From: Roseomonas genomospecies 6 | GTDB lineage: Bacteria; Pseudomonadota; Alphaproteobacteria; Azospirillales; Azospirillaceae | DNA length: 62,181 nucleotides | Assembly (NCBI RefSeq): GCF_008365375.1 | Contig: NZ_QOKW01000032.1 | Span: forward strand, 1 to 62,181 | Direction of reading: 5' to 3' | Shown here: one piece after another, positions 27,171 through 38,397 of the stretch | How the letters are laid out: each line of letters opens with the position of its first letter | How positions within the stretch are numbered: position 1 is the stretch's first letter | Position numbers and translations under genes: made by a program | Notes under the pieces: generated by a model | The model's input: the letters and a program-made list of their open reading frames with translations, nothing else | Told to the model about the DNA's origin: nothing | The model's database searches: none

Positions 27171-28649
27171 ATGAGCGTTTCCACCACCGAACCGCCAACC
27201 GCCTCCCAACCCGCCGCACCCGCGCGCAAGAGCAGCCTCTACGCCAAATACAGCAAGATCTATCCGAAGTCGGTGGCCGGCACCTTCCGCCGGCTGAAAT
27301 GGCTGACGCTGATCCTTCTGCTGGCCCTCTACTACGTCACGCCCTGGATTCGCTGGGACCGCGGCCCCAACGCGCCGGATCAGGCGGTGCTGGTGGATCT
27401 GCCGGGCCGCCGCCTGTACTTCTTCTTCATCGAGCTGTGGCCGCAGCAGGTCTATTACCTGACCGGCGCGCTGATCCTGGGGGCCATCGGCCTGTTCCTG
27501 GCGACCGCGCTGGCGGGCCGCGTCTGGTGCGGCTACGCCTGCCCGCAGACGGTGTGGAGCGACCTGTTCCTGTGGGTGGAACGCCGGATCGAGGGCGACC
27601 GCGGTGATCGCATCCGGCTGGACCATGCGCCTTGGTCCCTGGCCAAGCTGTGGAAGAAGACGGCCAAGCACGCCGCGTGGCTGCTGATCGCGCTGGCGAC
27701 CGGCGGGGCCTGGGTCTTCTACTTCAACGATGCCCCGACCCTGGCGCTGGAGATGCTGCGGTTCGAGGCGTCCTCGAACGTTCTGCTGTTCATCGGGCTT
27801 TTCACCGCCACCACCTATCTTCTCGCCGGGCATGCGCGCGAGCAGGTGTGCATCTACATGTGCCCCTGGCCGCGCTTCCAGGCGGCGATGCAGGATGAGG
27901 AAAGCCTGACCGTCACCTACGAGGACTGGCGCGGCGAGGGCCGCGGCCACCTCAAGCGCTCGCAAAGCTGGGAGGAGCGCCGGGCGGACGGGCTGGGCGA
28001 CTGCATCGACTGCGGGTCCTGCGTCCATGTCTGCCCGACCGGGGTGGACATCCGCAACGGCCCGCAGCTCGCCTGCATCGGCTGCGGCCTGTGCGTGGAC
28101 GCCTGCAACGACGTGATGAAAAAGATCGGGCGCCCCGGCGATCTGGTCCGCTTCGACTCCCTGAACGCCCAGATCGCGCGGAGCGGCGGCGCGAAGCCGG
28201 TGTTCAAGCCGGTCCGTCCCCGCACCATCATCTACACGCTGCTGCTGACCGTCGTCGGCGGGATGATGGCCGCCGGGCTGGTGCTGAAGCCGAAGGTGGA
28301 CGTGAACATCCTGCGCGACCGCGCCCCGCTGTTCGTCACCCTGTCCAACGGCGACATCCAGAACGCCTACACGGTCAAGGTTCTGAACATGACGCGCGAG
28401 GCCCAGACCTACCGCCTGTCCTTCACCGGGCTGCCCGGCGCCGTGCTGTCGGTGGCCGGCGGCGAGGGCGAGGCGTCGGAAGGCTCCGTCCAGGTCCAGG
28501 CCGATCCCGACAGCGTGGGGACCCACCGCGTGCTGGTCCGCGTGCCGAAGGAGGCGCTGCGCCAGCCCTCGACCCCTGCCGCCTTCGTCGTCACCCGCCA
28601 GCCGGACGGGCTGACCGTCCAGCACGAGACCGTCTTCCTCGCCCCCTGA
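27171..28649 (+). CDS. ccoG: Cytochrome cbb3 oxidase accessory protein CcoG, copy 1, 492 aa
   Basis: Membrane iron-sulfur protein of the RdxA/FixG family, thought to reduce copper for CuB-site assembly of cbb3 oxidase. Several TM segments (LTLILLLALYYVTPWIRWD; VYYLTGALILGAIGLFLATA), the NapH-like VWCGYACPQTVWSDLF and CIYMCPWPRFQ motifs, two 4Fe-4S sites CIDCGSCVHVCP and CIGCGLCVDAC, and the periplasmic IgG-like tail from about residue 370 (LKPKVDVNILRDRAPLF). Start at one of two adjacent ATGs (27168/27171). No ccoNOQP or ccoHIS genes are nearby. Followed by a 34-aa membrane protein. A paralogue is at 40241. Confidence 0.94.
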   Translation: MSVSTTEPPTASQPAAPARKSSLYAKYSKIYPKSVAGTFRRLKWLTLILLLALYYVTPWIRWDRGPNAPDQAVLVDLPGRRLYFFFIELWPQQVYYLTGALILGAIGLFLATALAGRVWCGYACPQTVWSDLFLWVERRIEGDRGDRIRLDHAPWSLAKLWKKTAKHAAWLLIALATGGAWVFYFNDAPTLALEMLRFEASSNVLLFIGLFTATTYLLAGHAREQVCIYMCPWPRFQAAMQDEESLTVTYEDWRGEGRGHLKRSQSWEERRADGLGDCIDCGSCVHVCPTGVDIRNGPQLACIGCGLCVDACNDVMKKIGRPGDLVRFDSLNAQIARSGGAKPVFKPVRPRTIIYTLLLTVVGGMMAAGLVLKPKVDVNILRDRAPLFVTLSNGDIQNAYTVKVLNMTREAQTYRLSFTGLPGAVLSVAGGEGEASEGSVQVQADPDSVGTHRVLVRVPKEALRQPSTPAAFVVTRQPDGLTVQHETVFLAP

Positions 28650-28685
28650 CCCTGTCCAATCCATTCGACCGATGGAGGTTGCGCC

Positions 28686-28790
28686 ATGAACTTCGACACC
28701 ACCACCTACATCGCGCTCGCCGGCGCCATCAGCGTGTTCGTCGTGACCATCGGCGTCTTCGCCTTTTTGCTGACCCGCAAGGGCAAGTGA
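28686..28790 (+). CDS. 34-aa single-span membrane protein downstream of ccoG
   Basis: MNFDTTTYIALAGAISVFVV followed by TIGVFAFLLTRKGK: a short polar N-terminus, one 24-residue hydrophobic helix and a positive tail, so N-out/C-in by the positive-inside rule. GATGGAGG with an eight-base spacer precedes the ATG, and a strong terminator follows at 28806. It lies 36 bases after ccoG, hence same transcript. The size and topology resemble small oxidase subunits such as CcoQ or CcoM, but I do not recognise the sequence as either. Confidence 0.75.
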   Translation: MNFDTTTYIALAGAISVFVVTIGVFAFLLTRKGK

Positions 28791-28805
28791 CGGCTTCCCC
28801 TTCGA

Positions 28806-28837
28806 AGCGGGCGTCCGATCTTCGGGCGCCCGCTTTC
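28806..28837 (+). terminator. Rho-independent-like terminator after ccoG-small membrane gene
   Basis: A 13-bp stem (28806-28818 with 28822-28834, one G-U pair) with a three-base loop TCT, very GC-rich, followed by a short TTT run. Placed 15 bp after the stop of the 34-aa gene. Confidence 0.75.
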
Positions 28838-28958
28838 CGCCGGGCGCTTGGAGAGCTTGCGGAAAGACCGGGGTGAGGTTGCCTGGAGTGCCGGACCTGT
28901 TGCATAACGCCCTTCGGCGGGAGATTTCCCCAAGAACGGCGTCGTGAAGGTTCCATCC

Positions 28959-29813
28959 ATGGAAGTGCTGAGATTCTCGCCGGAGGATTTTTCCCATGAG
29001 CTTCTGGCGCTCGAAGTCGCCAAGCTCATCAAGGACGAGACGCCCCCGGCCAAGCCGCTCACCTTTCACGCCTTCTGGGACGGAGCGCTGAACGAGAAGC
29101 ACCTCATTTCGGTGAAAAGCTGCTACCTTTTCAATGGGCGCGGGCGTGAAAACAGGATCGTCCTCTGGACGAGGAACGGCGTCGACAATGAATATCTGAG
29201 CGAAATCGGGAAATACGCCGAGATACGCGCCTTTTCCGAGCGCGACGAGTGCCGCGGCACCTTTCTTGAGGGGTACGATTTCGGGCGGTCGATCGACTCT
29301 TCCTTCTATTCCGATATCGTCCGGTACATCCTGCTCTACAAATACGGCGGCGTGTGGTTCGACCTCGATTGCCTGTTCCTGAGAAGCGTCATGCCGCTCC
29401 TGAATCAGTTTCCCGGCAAGATCCTGGCCTACCGGTGGGAGCAGAAAAACTACCCCAACGGCGCGATCTACATCTCCCCCACGCCGTTCTCGGAGGCGAT
29501 GAAGGGAAACATCGAATTCATTCAGAAACGGGGTTGCGGCTGGGGCTTCCAGCAGGCCGGTCTGGTTTACGACACGCCAATGGACATTCTCGTGCTTCCG
29601 TGCCCCTGGTTCGACGCCGGATGGATCGAGAACCCCGTGCTTCACTTCAACAGCTTCATGAAGGCATCGCCGGTCGAATACACTCTCGACACCTTCTTTC
29701 CCGGAGCCTTCTGCTTCCATTGGCACAACAAGTGGTTCGATGCCATCGAACCATCGAGCCCGATGGATCGGCTTGCCAGGGACATCGACCGCAGGCTGTC
29801 ATCGGGGAATTGA
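28959..29813 (+). CDS. DXD-containing glycosyltransferase (GT32-like / capsular type), 284 aa
   Basis: Sugar transferase of the Gly_transf_sug group: FYSDIVRYILLYKYGGVWFDLDC carries the helix plus DLD metal-binding motif typical of Och1/capsular polysaccharide transferases; FHAFWDGAL near the N-terminus and PGAFCFHWHNKWF near the end fit the fold. Cytoplasmic, no signal or TM. ATG 28959 has GAAGG eight bases upstream; a GTG at 28944 would add five residues. Base composition is visibly less GC-rich than the neighbours, a sign of horizontal acquisition. 77 bp upstream of a GH12 gene on the same strand. Donor sugar and acceptor unknown. Confidence 0.78.
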   Translation: MEVLRFSPEDFSHELLALEVAKLIKDETPPAKPLTFHAFWDGALNEKHLISVKSCYLFNGRGRENRIVLWTRNGVDNEYLSEIGKYAEIRAFSERDECRGTFLEGYDFGRSIDSSFYSDIVRYILLYKYGGVWFDLDCLFLRSVMPLLNQFPGKILAYRWEQKNYPNGAIYISPTPFSEAMKGNIEFIQKRGCGWGFQQAGLVYDTPMDILVLPCPWFDAGWIENPVLHFNSFMKASPVEYTLDTFFPGAFCFHWHNKWFDAIEPSSPMDRLARDIDRRLSSGN

Positions 29814-29890
29814 TCGGCACCGCGATCTTCACCGCCCGCTCATGTTGAAGCCCGGACGACGAACGGGAAACGACGGATCGGGGATGCTCC

Positions 29891-30712
29891 ATGACCACCA
29901 CCACGCTGGCCGGAAGTGCCGACCGCCTGGAAACCGGTGGCTGGGCGGCCAGCAGCAACGTCTGGAATCCGGGAGGTTACCGGAACGGCAAGGACTTCAA
30001 GCAAACCATCGCCATTGACGAGGCCGCGTTCCCGAATGGGACCGCAATCCGTTGGGACTGGCCCTATGACAGCCGGCGCGCCCTGACCTACGAGAATTAC
30101 CCGGTGCGGGCCTATCCTGAATTGACGCACGGCGTCAATCCATGGAACGGCGTGGCGTCCACCAGCACGGACCTGCCGGCACGGATTACCGACCTGCCAA
30201 ACTTCGATGTCACCTACGAGGTGGGCCTGACCGGGGCCACGAACCTCTACAACGTCGCGGTCAGCCTGTGGATCGGCGACGACCCGGCCAAGGGGATCGA
30301 TGGGGTCACCGACGAGGTGATGGTGTGGCTGCACAGCGGCTACTTCACCCCCGCCGGGGAGCCGGTCGCCACGCTGACCGACGCGCAGGGAGACGCCACC
30401 TTGTGGAACGAGCCCGTCTTCAGCGGCGGGGTGGACGGCAACCCCATCGACTGGGAATACACGGTCCTGCAATACGGCGACGACCGGCTGGCCGGGACGC
30501 TGGACCTGGACGGGTTGCTGGACGAGCTTCAGGACCGGGGAATCGTCAGCGGGACGGACTGGATTCTGGGACTCCAGTTCGGTGCGGAAGTCGCGGCGGG
30601 CGTGGGGTCGATGACGATCGAGCAGTTGGCGGTGGATTTCACCGCGCCACCGGCCCCGGCGGGGGTTGTGACGCCGCCGGAGCCGGTGATCGGGGTGGTG
30701 CCGACGGTGTGA
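29891..30712 (+). CDS. Glycoside hydrolase family 12 (endoglucanase/xyloglucanase-like), 273 aa
   Basis: Retaining beta-glucanase fold. Motifs: SNVWNPGGYRNGKDF, YPELTHGVNPWNG, PNFDVTYEV, NVAVSLWIGDDP, then TDEVMVWL with Glu142 as predicted nucleophile and LQFGAEVAAG with Glu233 as predicted acid/base; spacing and order are GH12-like. There is no signal peptide: the protein starts MTTTTLAGSADRLETGG, a low-hydrophobicity head, and the tail is Pro/Val-rich (TAPPAPAG onward). It therefore either acts in the cytoplasm or uses a non-Sec route. No RTX repeats are seen. GGGGA precedes ATG 29891. Confidence 0.85.
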   Translation: MTTTTLAGSADRLETGGWAASSNVWNPGGYRNGKDFKQTIAIDEAAFPNGTAIRWDWPYDSRRALTYENYPVRAYPELTHGVNPWNGVASTSTDLPARITDLPNFDVTYEVGLTGATNLYNVAVSLWIGDDPAKGIDGVTDEVMVWLHSGYFTPAGEPVATLTDAQGDATLWNEPVFSGGVDGNPIDWEYTVLQYGDDRLAGTLDLDGLLDELQDRGIVSGTDWILGLQFGAEVAAGVGSMTIEQLAVDFTAPPAPAGVVTPPEPVIGVVPTV

Positions 30713-30731
30713 ATGGGGGAGTGGTCGTGTT

Positions 30732-30819
30732 GGGCCCCCACCCAACCCTCCCCCACTTCGCGGGGGAGGGCTCTGTCCCCTCCCTCACCGAAGGTGGGGA
30801 AGGGTTAGGGAGGGGGCCC
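30732..30819. repeat. Long imperfect hairpin between convergent GH12 and fba genes
   Basis: Ends are perfect inverted repeats GGGCCCCC (30732-30739) and GGGGGCCC (30812-30819); inside, ACCCAACCCTCCCCCAC faces GTGGGGAAGGGTTAGGG and a nested CTCCCCC/GGGGGAG hairpin occurs. It may act as a bidirectional transcript end for the two convergent genes. Confidence 0.75.
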
Positions 30820-30863
30820 GAAGAAACCACTGGCGCCCCAGCGCAACCAATCCCCCTACCCGA

Positions 30864-31943
30864 TCAGCCCGCCAGCGACTTGCCGGCGGCGCCCAGATCG
30901 GCGAAAGCCTCGTCCAGGCGGCGGACCATGCCCTGCTCGCCCAGGCGCAGCCACTTGCGCGGGTCGTACAGCTTCTTCAGCGGCTTGCCCGACTGCGGGT
31001 CGATCTGGTGGCGGAAGGCCGCCTGGTTCTCCAGCACGAAGCCGCCGATGGACTCGGCGAAGGCGAACTGGGTGTCGGTGTCGATGTTCATCTTGAACAC
31101 GCCGAAGCCGACCGCCTGGGCGATCTTCTCCTTCTCCGAGCCCGAGCCGCCGTGGAACACCAGCGCCAGCGGCTTGGCGCCGCCGCCGTGACGCTCCGCC
31201 ACCAGGGACTGCGAGGCGCCGAGAATCTCCGGACGCAGCTTCACGTTGCCCGGCGCGTAGACGCCGTGCACGTTGCCGAAGGAGGCCGCGACCGAGAAAT
31301 GGCCGATGGGCGACAGCTCCTCATAGGCGCGCAGCACGTCTTCCGGCTGGGTGTAGAGGTGGGCGTTGTTGGCAGCGTCCAGATCCTCCGACCCGATGCC
31401 GTCCTCCTCGCCGCCGGTCACGCCCAGCTCGATCTCCAGGCTCATGCCCAGCGGGGCGAGGCGCTTCAGGATGCGGGCGCATTCCGACAGGTTGAAGTCC
31501 AGCGACTCTTCCGACAGGTCGAGCATGTGGGAGCTGAAGAGCGGACGGCCGGTGCGGCGGAAATGCTCCTCGCCGTGGCCGATCATGCCCTCGACCCAGG
31601 GGATCAGGCCCTTGTTCGCGTGATCGGTGTGCAGGACGACGCAGACGCCGTACTGCTCGGCCAGCAGATGGACGTGCTGGGCCGCGGACACGGCGCCCAG
31701 GATGCGGGCCTGGAGCGCGTCCTTCATGCCTTCACCGGCGTAGAAGCGGGCGCCGCCGTTGGAAAGCTGCACGATCACGTCGGAGCGGTTCTTCGCCGCC
31801 GCTTCCAGCACCGCGTTGATGCCGTTGGTGCCGACCACGTTGACCGCCGGCAGCGCATAGCCGCCGTCCTGGCAGGCGGCGATCAGCGCGCGGTAGTCCT
31901 CTCCGGTCACGACGCCGGGCTTCAGTCGGGTCGGGGCAGACAT
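30864..31943 (-). CDS. fbaA: Fructose-bisphosphate aldolase, class II (FbaA type), 359 aa
   Basis: Zinc enzyme cleaving fructose 1,6-bisphosphate to DHAP and glyceraldehyde 3-phosphate. Landmarks: GYALPAVNVVGTNGINAVLEAA, VVLHTDHANK (catalytic Asp, Zn His), SSHMLDLSEESLDFN, LEIELGVTGGEEDG, FGNVHGVYAPGNVKL, LVFHGGSGSEKEKI and NIDTDTQFAF. The long form with LEIELGVTGGEEDG is the E. coli FbaA subclass. ATG 31943 has GAGGGAGGAA upstream. Diverges from xylD over 214 bp. Functionally follows the product of the fru operon. Confidence 0.95.
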   Translation of the reverse strand: MSAPTRLKPGVVTGEDYRALIAACQDGGYALPAVNVVGTNGINAVLEAAAKNRSDVIVQLSNGGARFYAGEGMKDALQARILGAVSAAQHVHLLAEQYGVCVVLHTDHANKGLIPWVEGMIGHGEEHFRRTGRPLFSSHMLDLSEESLDFNLSECARILKRLAPLGMSLEIELGVTGGEEDGIGSEDLDAANNAHLYTQPEDVLRAYEELSPIGHFSVAASFGNVHGVYAPGNVKLRPEILGASQSLVAERHGGGAKPLALVFHGGSGSEKEKIAQAVGFGVFKMNIDTDTQFAFAESIGGFVLENQAAFRHQIDPQSGKPLKKLYDPRKWLRLGEQGMVRRLDEAFADLGAAGKSLAG

Positions 31944-31975
31944 GGGTGAATTCCTCCCTCGGAAAAAAAACTGCC

Positions 31976-31992
31976 TTGAAACGTTGGTTCAA
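31976..31992. promoter_or_regulatory. Candidate LacI-type operator in the fba/xylD divergent promoter
   Basis: TTGAA-ACGTTGG-TTCAA: inverted arms of five bases around an off-centre CG, reminiscent of LacI/Cra-family operators (TGAAnCG...). It lies 33 bp upstream of the fba start and 166 bp upstream of xylD. Only shape supports this. Confidence 0.35.
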
Positions 31993-32157
31993 ACGTCGGT
32001 CCGAGCGTTCGGCCAAGCCCCATATGGGCATGGGACCGGCGAACGCCACGCGCTCTTTTTGCCATTTCCGACGCCGGAACGCTGCAAAAGACTTGCCGGG
32101 AGCCCCATCCCACGCATGTGACCAAAAGACCCGCCCCCGCCGAGGAGACGAGACCCG

Positions 32158-33951
32158 ATGACGGCATCCGGAAAGACGCTGCGCTCCCGCGCCTGGTTCG
32201 ACAACCCGGACAACCCGGACATGACCGCTCTCTATTTGGAGCGCTACCTGAACTACGGCCTGACGCGGGAAGAGCTGCAATCCGGCAAGCCGATCATCGG
32301 CATCGCCCAGACCGGCTCCGACCTCAGCCCCTGCAACCGCCACCATCTCGTGCTGGCCGAACGTCTGCGCGAGGGCATCCGCAGCGCGGGCGGAATCGCC
32401 ATCGAATTCCCCGTCCACCCGATTCAGGAAACCGGCAAGCGCCCCACCGCCTCGCTGGACCGCAATCTCGCCTATCTCGGGCTGGTGGAGGTGCTGTACG
32501 GCTACCCGCTGGACGGGGTGGTGCTGACCATCGGCTGCGACAAGACCACCCCGGCCTGCCTGATGGCCGCGGCGACGGTGAACATCCCGGCCATCGCCCT
32601 GTCGGTCGGCCCGATGCTCAACGGCTGGTACCGCGGACTGCGCACCGGCTCCGGCACCATCGTCTGGCAGGCGCGCGAGATGATGGCCGCGGGCGAGATC
32701 GACTATCAGGGCTTCATGGAGCTGGTGGCCTCCTCCACCCCCTCCACCGGCTACTGCAACACCATGGGCACCGCCTCGACCATGAATTCCCTGGCGGAGG
32801 CGCTGGGCATGCAGCTTCCCGGCTCCGCCGCCATCCCCGCCCCCTACCGGGAACGGCAGCAGATGGCCTATCGGACGGGCCTGCGCATCGTGGAGATGGT
32901 GCATGAGGACCTCAAGCCCGCCGACATCCTGACGCGCGACGCCTTCCTGAACGCCATCGTGGTCAATTCGGCGCTGGGCGGCTCGACCAACGCGCCGATC
33001 CACCTCAACGCCATCGCCCGCCACGTCGGCGTGCCGCTGACCGTGGACGACTGGCAGACCCATGGGCTGGACGTGCCGCTGCTCGTCAACCTCCAGCCCG
33101 CCGGGGAGTATCTGGGGGAGGACTTCCACCGCGCGGGCGGCGTGCCGGCGGTGGTGGCGCAGCTCATGACGCGGGGGCTGATCCGCGAGGACGCCGCGAC
33201 CGTCAACGGGCGGAGCATCGGCGACAATTGCCGGAACCGGATCATCGAGGACGCGCAGGTCATCCGCCCGATCACCGACCCGCTGAAGGAGAAGGCCGGC
33301 TTCGTCGTTCTGCGCGGCAACCTGTTCGGCAGCGCGATCATGAAGACCAGCGTGATCTCGCCGGAATTCCGCGACCGCTACCTGTCCAACCCCGACGATC
33401 CCGACGCCTTCGAAGGGCCGGTGGTCGTCTTCGACGGGCCGGAGGACTATCACCGCCGCATCGACGATCCGGCGCTGGGAATCGACCCCTGCACCATCCT
33501 GGTCATGCGGGGGACCGGCCCCATCGGCTATCCGGGGGCGGCGGAGGTGGTGAACATGCGCCCGCCGGCCCACCTCATCAAACAGGGGGTGCATTCCCTG
33601 CCCTGCCTGGGCGACGGGCGGCAGTCGGGCACCTCCGGCTCCCCCTCCATCCTGAACGCGGCGCCGGAAGCCGCGGCGGGGGGCGGGCTGGCGATCCTGC
33701 GGACCGGCGACCGCATCCGGCTGGACCTGCGCCGGGGCACCGCCGACATGCTGGTCCCGGAGGCCGAGCTGGCCGCCCGCCGCGCCGCGCTGACTGCCGC
33801 CGGGGGCTACGCCTTCCCGGCCTCCCAGACGCCCTGGCAGGAGATTCAGCGGGTGATCGTGGACCAACTCGACGAGGGGATGGTTCTCAAGCCGGCGGTG
33901 AAGTTCCAGCGCGTCGCCCAGACCCGCGGCATCCCGCGCGACAGCCATTGA
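32158..33951 (+). CDS. xylD: D-xylonate dehydratase-like IlvD/Edd enzyme, 597 aa
   Basis: Fe-S dehydratase converting a pentonate (most likely D-xylonate) to 2-keto-3-deoxypentonate. The translation closely follows Caulobacter XylD as I remember it: RSRAWFDNPDNPDMTALYLE, IIGIAQTGSDLSPCNRHH, RPTASLDRNLAYLGLVE, GCDKTTPACLMAAATVNIPA and GDGRQSGTSGSPSILN. Cluster cysteines Cys59, Cys127 and Cys200 correspond to the three expected ones. The next gene is a lactonase 24 bp downstream, fitting an oxidative pentose pathway. An L-arabonate dehydratase role cannot be excluded, since Azospirillum oxidises arabinose with a dehydratase of the same family. Confidence 0.85.
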   Translation: MTASGKTLRSRAWFDNPDNPDMTALYLERYLNYGLTREELQSGKPIIGIAQTGSDLSPCNRHHLVLAERLREGIRSAGGIAIEFPVHPIQETGKRPTASLDRNLAYLGLVEVLYGYPLDGVVLTIGCDKTTPACLMAAATVNIPAIALSVGPMLNGWYRGLRTGSGTIVWQAREMMAAGEIDYQGFMELVASSTPSTGYCNTMGTASTMNSLAEALGMQLPGSAAIPAPYRERQQMAYRTGLRIVEMVHEDLKPADILTRDAFLNAIVVNSALGGSTNAPIHLNAIARHVGVPLTVDDWQTHGLDVPLLVNLQPAGEYLGEDFHRAGGVPAVVAQLMTRGLIREDAATVNGRSIGDNCRNRIIEDAQVIRPITDPLKEKAGFVVLRGNLFGSAIMKTSVISPEFRDRYLSNPDDPDAFEGPVVVFDGPEDYHRRIDDPALGIDPCTILVMRGTGPIGYPGAAEVVNMRPPAHLIKQGVHSLPCLGDGRQSGTSGSPSILNAAPEAAAGGGLAILRTGDRIRLDLRRGTADMLVPEAELAARRAALTAAGGYAFPASQTPWQEIQRVIVDQLDEGMVLKPAVKFQRVAQTRGIPRDSH

Positions 33952-33975
33952 TAGAGGTCACTGAAGGAGAGCGGC

Positions 33976-34854
33976 ATGGAGATGGAGGCCCACTGCGTGT
34001 GGAAGGCGGACGCGCGGCTTGGCGAGGGGCCGCTCTGGTCGCCGTCGCGCGACGCCCTGTTCGCCGTGGACATCCGCGGGTCGCGCCTGCTGCGCTACAC
34101 CCCCGCCGACGGGCAGGGCCGGGACTGGCCGCTGGACGAGGCCGCCTGCTGGCTGGTCGAGCGGGCGGACGGGAGCGGTTTCGTCGCCGGGCTGCGCTCC
34201 CGCCGGCTGGTCGGGCTGACCCTCGACGGTGACCGGCTGTCGGTCGGGCCGGACCTCCTGCGGCTGGAGGAGGGCAGGCCCGGCAACCGGCTGAACGACG
34301 CCATGGCCGACACGGCGGGACGCCTGTGGGTGGGCAGCATGGACGACGCGGAGAAGGACGCTTCCGGCGCGCTCTACCGCGTCGGGCCGGACGGTTCCGT
34401 GGCGCGGGCGGACGAGGGCTACACGGTCAGCAACGGCCCGGCCCTGTCCCCGGACGGGCGGACGCTCTACCACACCGACAGCCCGTCCCGGACCGTCTAC
34501 GCCTTCAGCCTGGCCGGCGACGGCACCCTGTCCGGCAAGCGCGTCCACATCCGCTTCGGCGAGGAGGACGGCTATCCCGACGGCATGACCTGCGACGCGG
34601 AGGGGCATCTGTGGGTGGCCCACTGGAGCGGCGGGCGGGTCAGCCGTTTCCGTCCGGACGGAACGCTGGAGCGGGTGGTGCGGTTGCCGGTGTCCAACGT
34701 CACCTCCTGCGCCTTCGGCGGGCCGGGGCTGGACCGGCTGTTCATCACCACCGCCGCCCAGGATGCCCCCTCTGGAGAGCCCCTGGCCGGCAGTCTGTTC
34801 GCCTGCGCGCCGGGCGTCGCGGGGCTTCCACCCGGGCGGTTCGGGGTGCCCTGA
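33976..34854 (+). CDS. xylC: SMP-30/gluconolactonase-type sugar lactonase, probable xylonolactonase, 292 aa
   Basis: Six-bladed propeller lactonase hydrolysing aldono-lactones. Metal ligands by family pattern: Glu in ARLGEGPLWSP (near 18), Asn in GNRLNDAMAD, Asn in TVSNGPALSPDGRTLYHTDS, Asp in GYPDGMTCDAEG. AAGGAGAG precedes ATG 33976, 24 bp after xylD, so one operon: lactonase then dehydratase act in sequence on pentonolactone. Sugar dehydrogenase and the later Weimberg or Dahms enzymes are not in the window. Confidence 0.85.
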   Translation: MEMEAHCVWKADARLGEGPLWSPSRDALFAVDIRGSRLLRYTPADGQGRDWPLDEAACWLVERADGSGFVAGLRSRRLVGLTLDGDRLSVGPDLLRLEEGRPGNRLNDAMADTAGRLWVGSMDDAEKDASGALYRVGPDGSVARADEGYTVSNGPALSPDGRTLYHTDSPSRTVYAFSLAGDGTLSGKRVHIRFGEEDGYPDGMTCDAEGHLWVAHWSGGRVSRFRPDGTLERVVRLPVSNVTSCAFGGPGLDRLFITTAAQDAPSGEPLAGSLFACAPGVAGLPPGRFGVP

Positions 34855-34879
34855 GCGGACAGGGCAATCGCGCTTGATA

Positions 34880-35023
34880 TCCCCTCTCCCGGGGCGGGAG
34901 AGGGAAGGGGCCCGCGCGAAGCGTGGGAAGGGTGAAGGTAAAACCGAGAATCAGCGCCTTGATTCTTGGTTTCACCCTCACCCGGCGCCTGCGGCGCCCC
35001 CCTCTCCCGGCGCGGGAGAGGGA
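34880..35023. repeat. Dispersed hairpin repeat, copy A
   Basis: Begins CCCCTCTCCCGG, contains AGGGAAGGGGCCCGCGCG and AAGCGTGGGAAGGGTGA, then a central stem AAACCGAGAATCA/TGATTCTTGGTTT, and closes with CACCCTCACCC...CGGGAGAGGG. The first 55-60 bases match positions 50031-50090 with only about six differences, so both are copies of one non-coding element that folds on itself. Confidence 0.85.
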
Positions 35024-35082
35024 TTCGACGACGAATGCGACTGCCCCGCCGGACGGACCGTGAGCCTTGCCAGTGGATTTGA

Positions 35083-35094
35083 TATACTAGTATA
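35083..35094. promoter_or_regulatory. AT-rich perfect palindrome TATACTAGTATA
   Basis: A 12-bp palindrome in an otherwise GC-rich region, 256 bp before ppc. The 11-mer ATATACTAGTA recurs at 38304-38314, on the other side of ppc. The CTAG core is generally rare in Proteobacteria, which suggests selection for a binding site, possibly of a GntR-type regulator. Confidence 0.45.
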
Positions 35095-35349
35095 ACCCTA
35101 TTCGCTGAACAGCAGCCGTCACCGCATGGCGAAAGGACCGCGCGCCGCCATGGCGGGTCCCGCCGCCGGATGGTAGATCTGGGCCTGCGCCGCCGCGCAT
35201 CCGGCGCAACCGGGGCCGCAGCGTCCGCAACCATGCCGAAGCCATTCTCCCACAAGGGAAAAAGGGCTTTAGCAGGTGCAGCATACTGCTTTACAGTTGC
35301 ACGCCGATCCTTCGACGGTTCCACCTTCGCACAGCCGGAGCGACCCACG

Positions 35350-38167
<2,818 letters not shown>

Positions 38168-38172
<5 letters not shown>

Positions 38173-38212
38173 TTCCAGAGGGGCTGATTCCAGAGGGGCT
38201 GATCCCAGAGGA
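38168..38212 (+). repeat. Three tandem copies of a 15-bp unit carrying the ppc stop codon
   Basis: GCTGATTCCAGAGGG at 38168-38182 and 38183-38197, with a third copy at 38198-38212 differing at two bases. The period is five codons, so the ppc stop TGA is repeated twice more in frame. Confidence 0.85.
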
Positions 38213-38397
38213 TCGGAGAGCCGCCGCTCCGTCCCGGCCCCGTGTCGGAGCGGAGCGGCGGAAATCGCCCGCTCCGGCCAACGTCACGCTTGCTATCATA
38301 TTAATATACTAGTACGCTCTTCCTTGTGTTCGGCGTTGCGTTCCGCTCCTTCGGGGGGGCAATGCGATGTCCTGGACGTTTCCTCCCTAGACTCGAA

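Larger units (their letters stand above)
34855..35349. other. Intergenic region between xylC and ppc
   Basis: This 495-bp stretch holds a hairpin repeat (34880-35023), an AT-rich palindrome (35083-35094) and the ppc promoter and leader. The ppc frame is open back to 35170 but the extra residues are not PEPC-like. Small dyads GCAG-CATA-CTGC (35279-35290) and GTGCA/TGCAC (35276-35302) surround a CATACT that could be a -10 for ppc. Confidence 0.5.
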
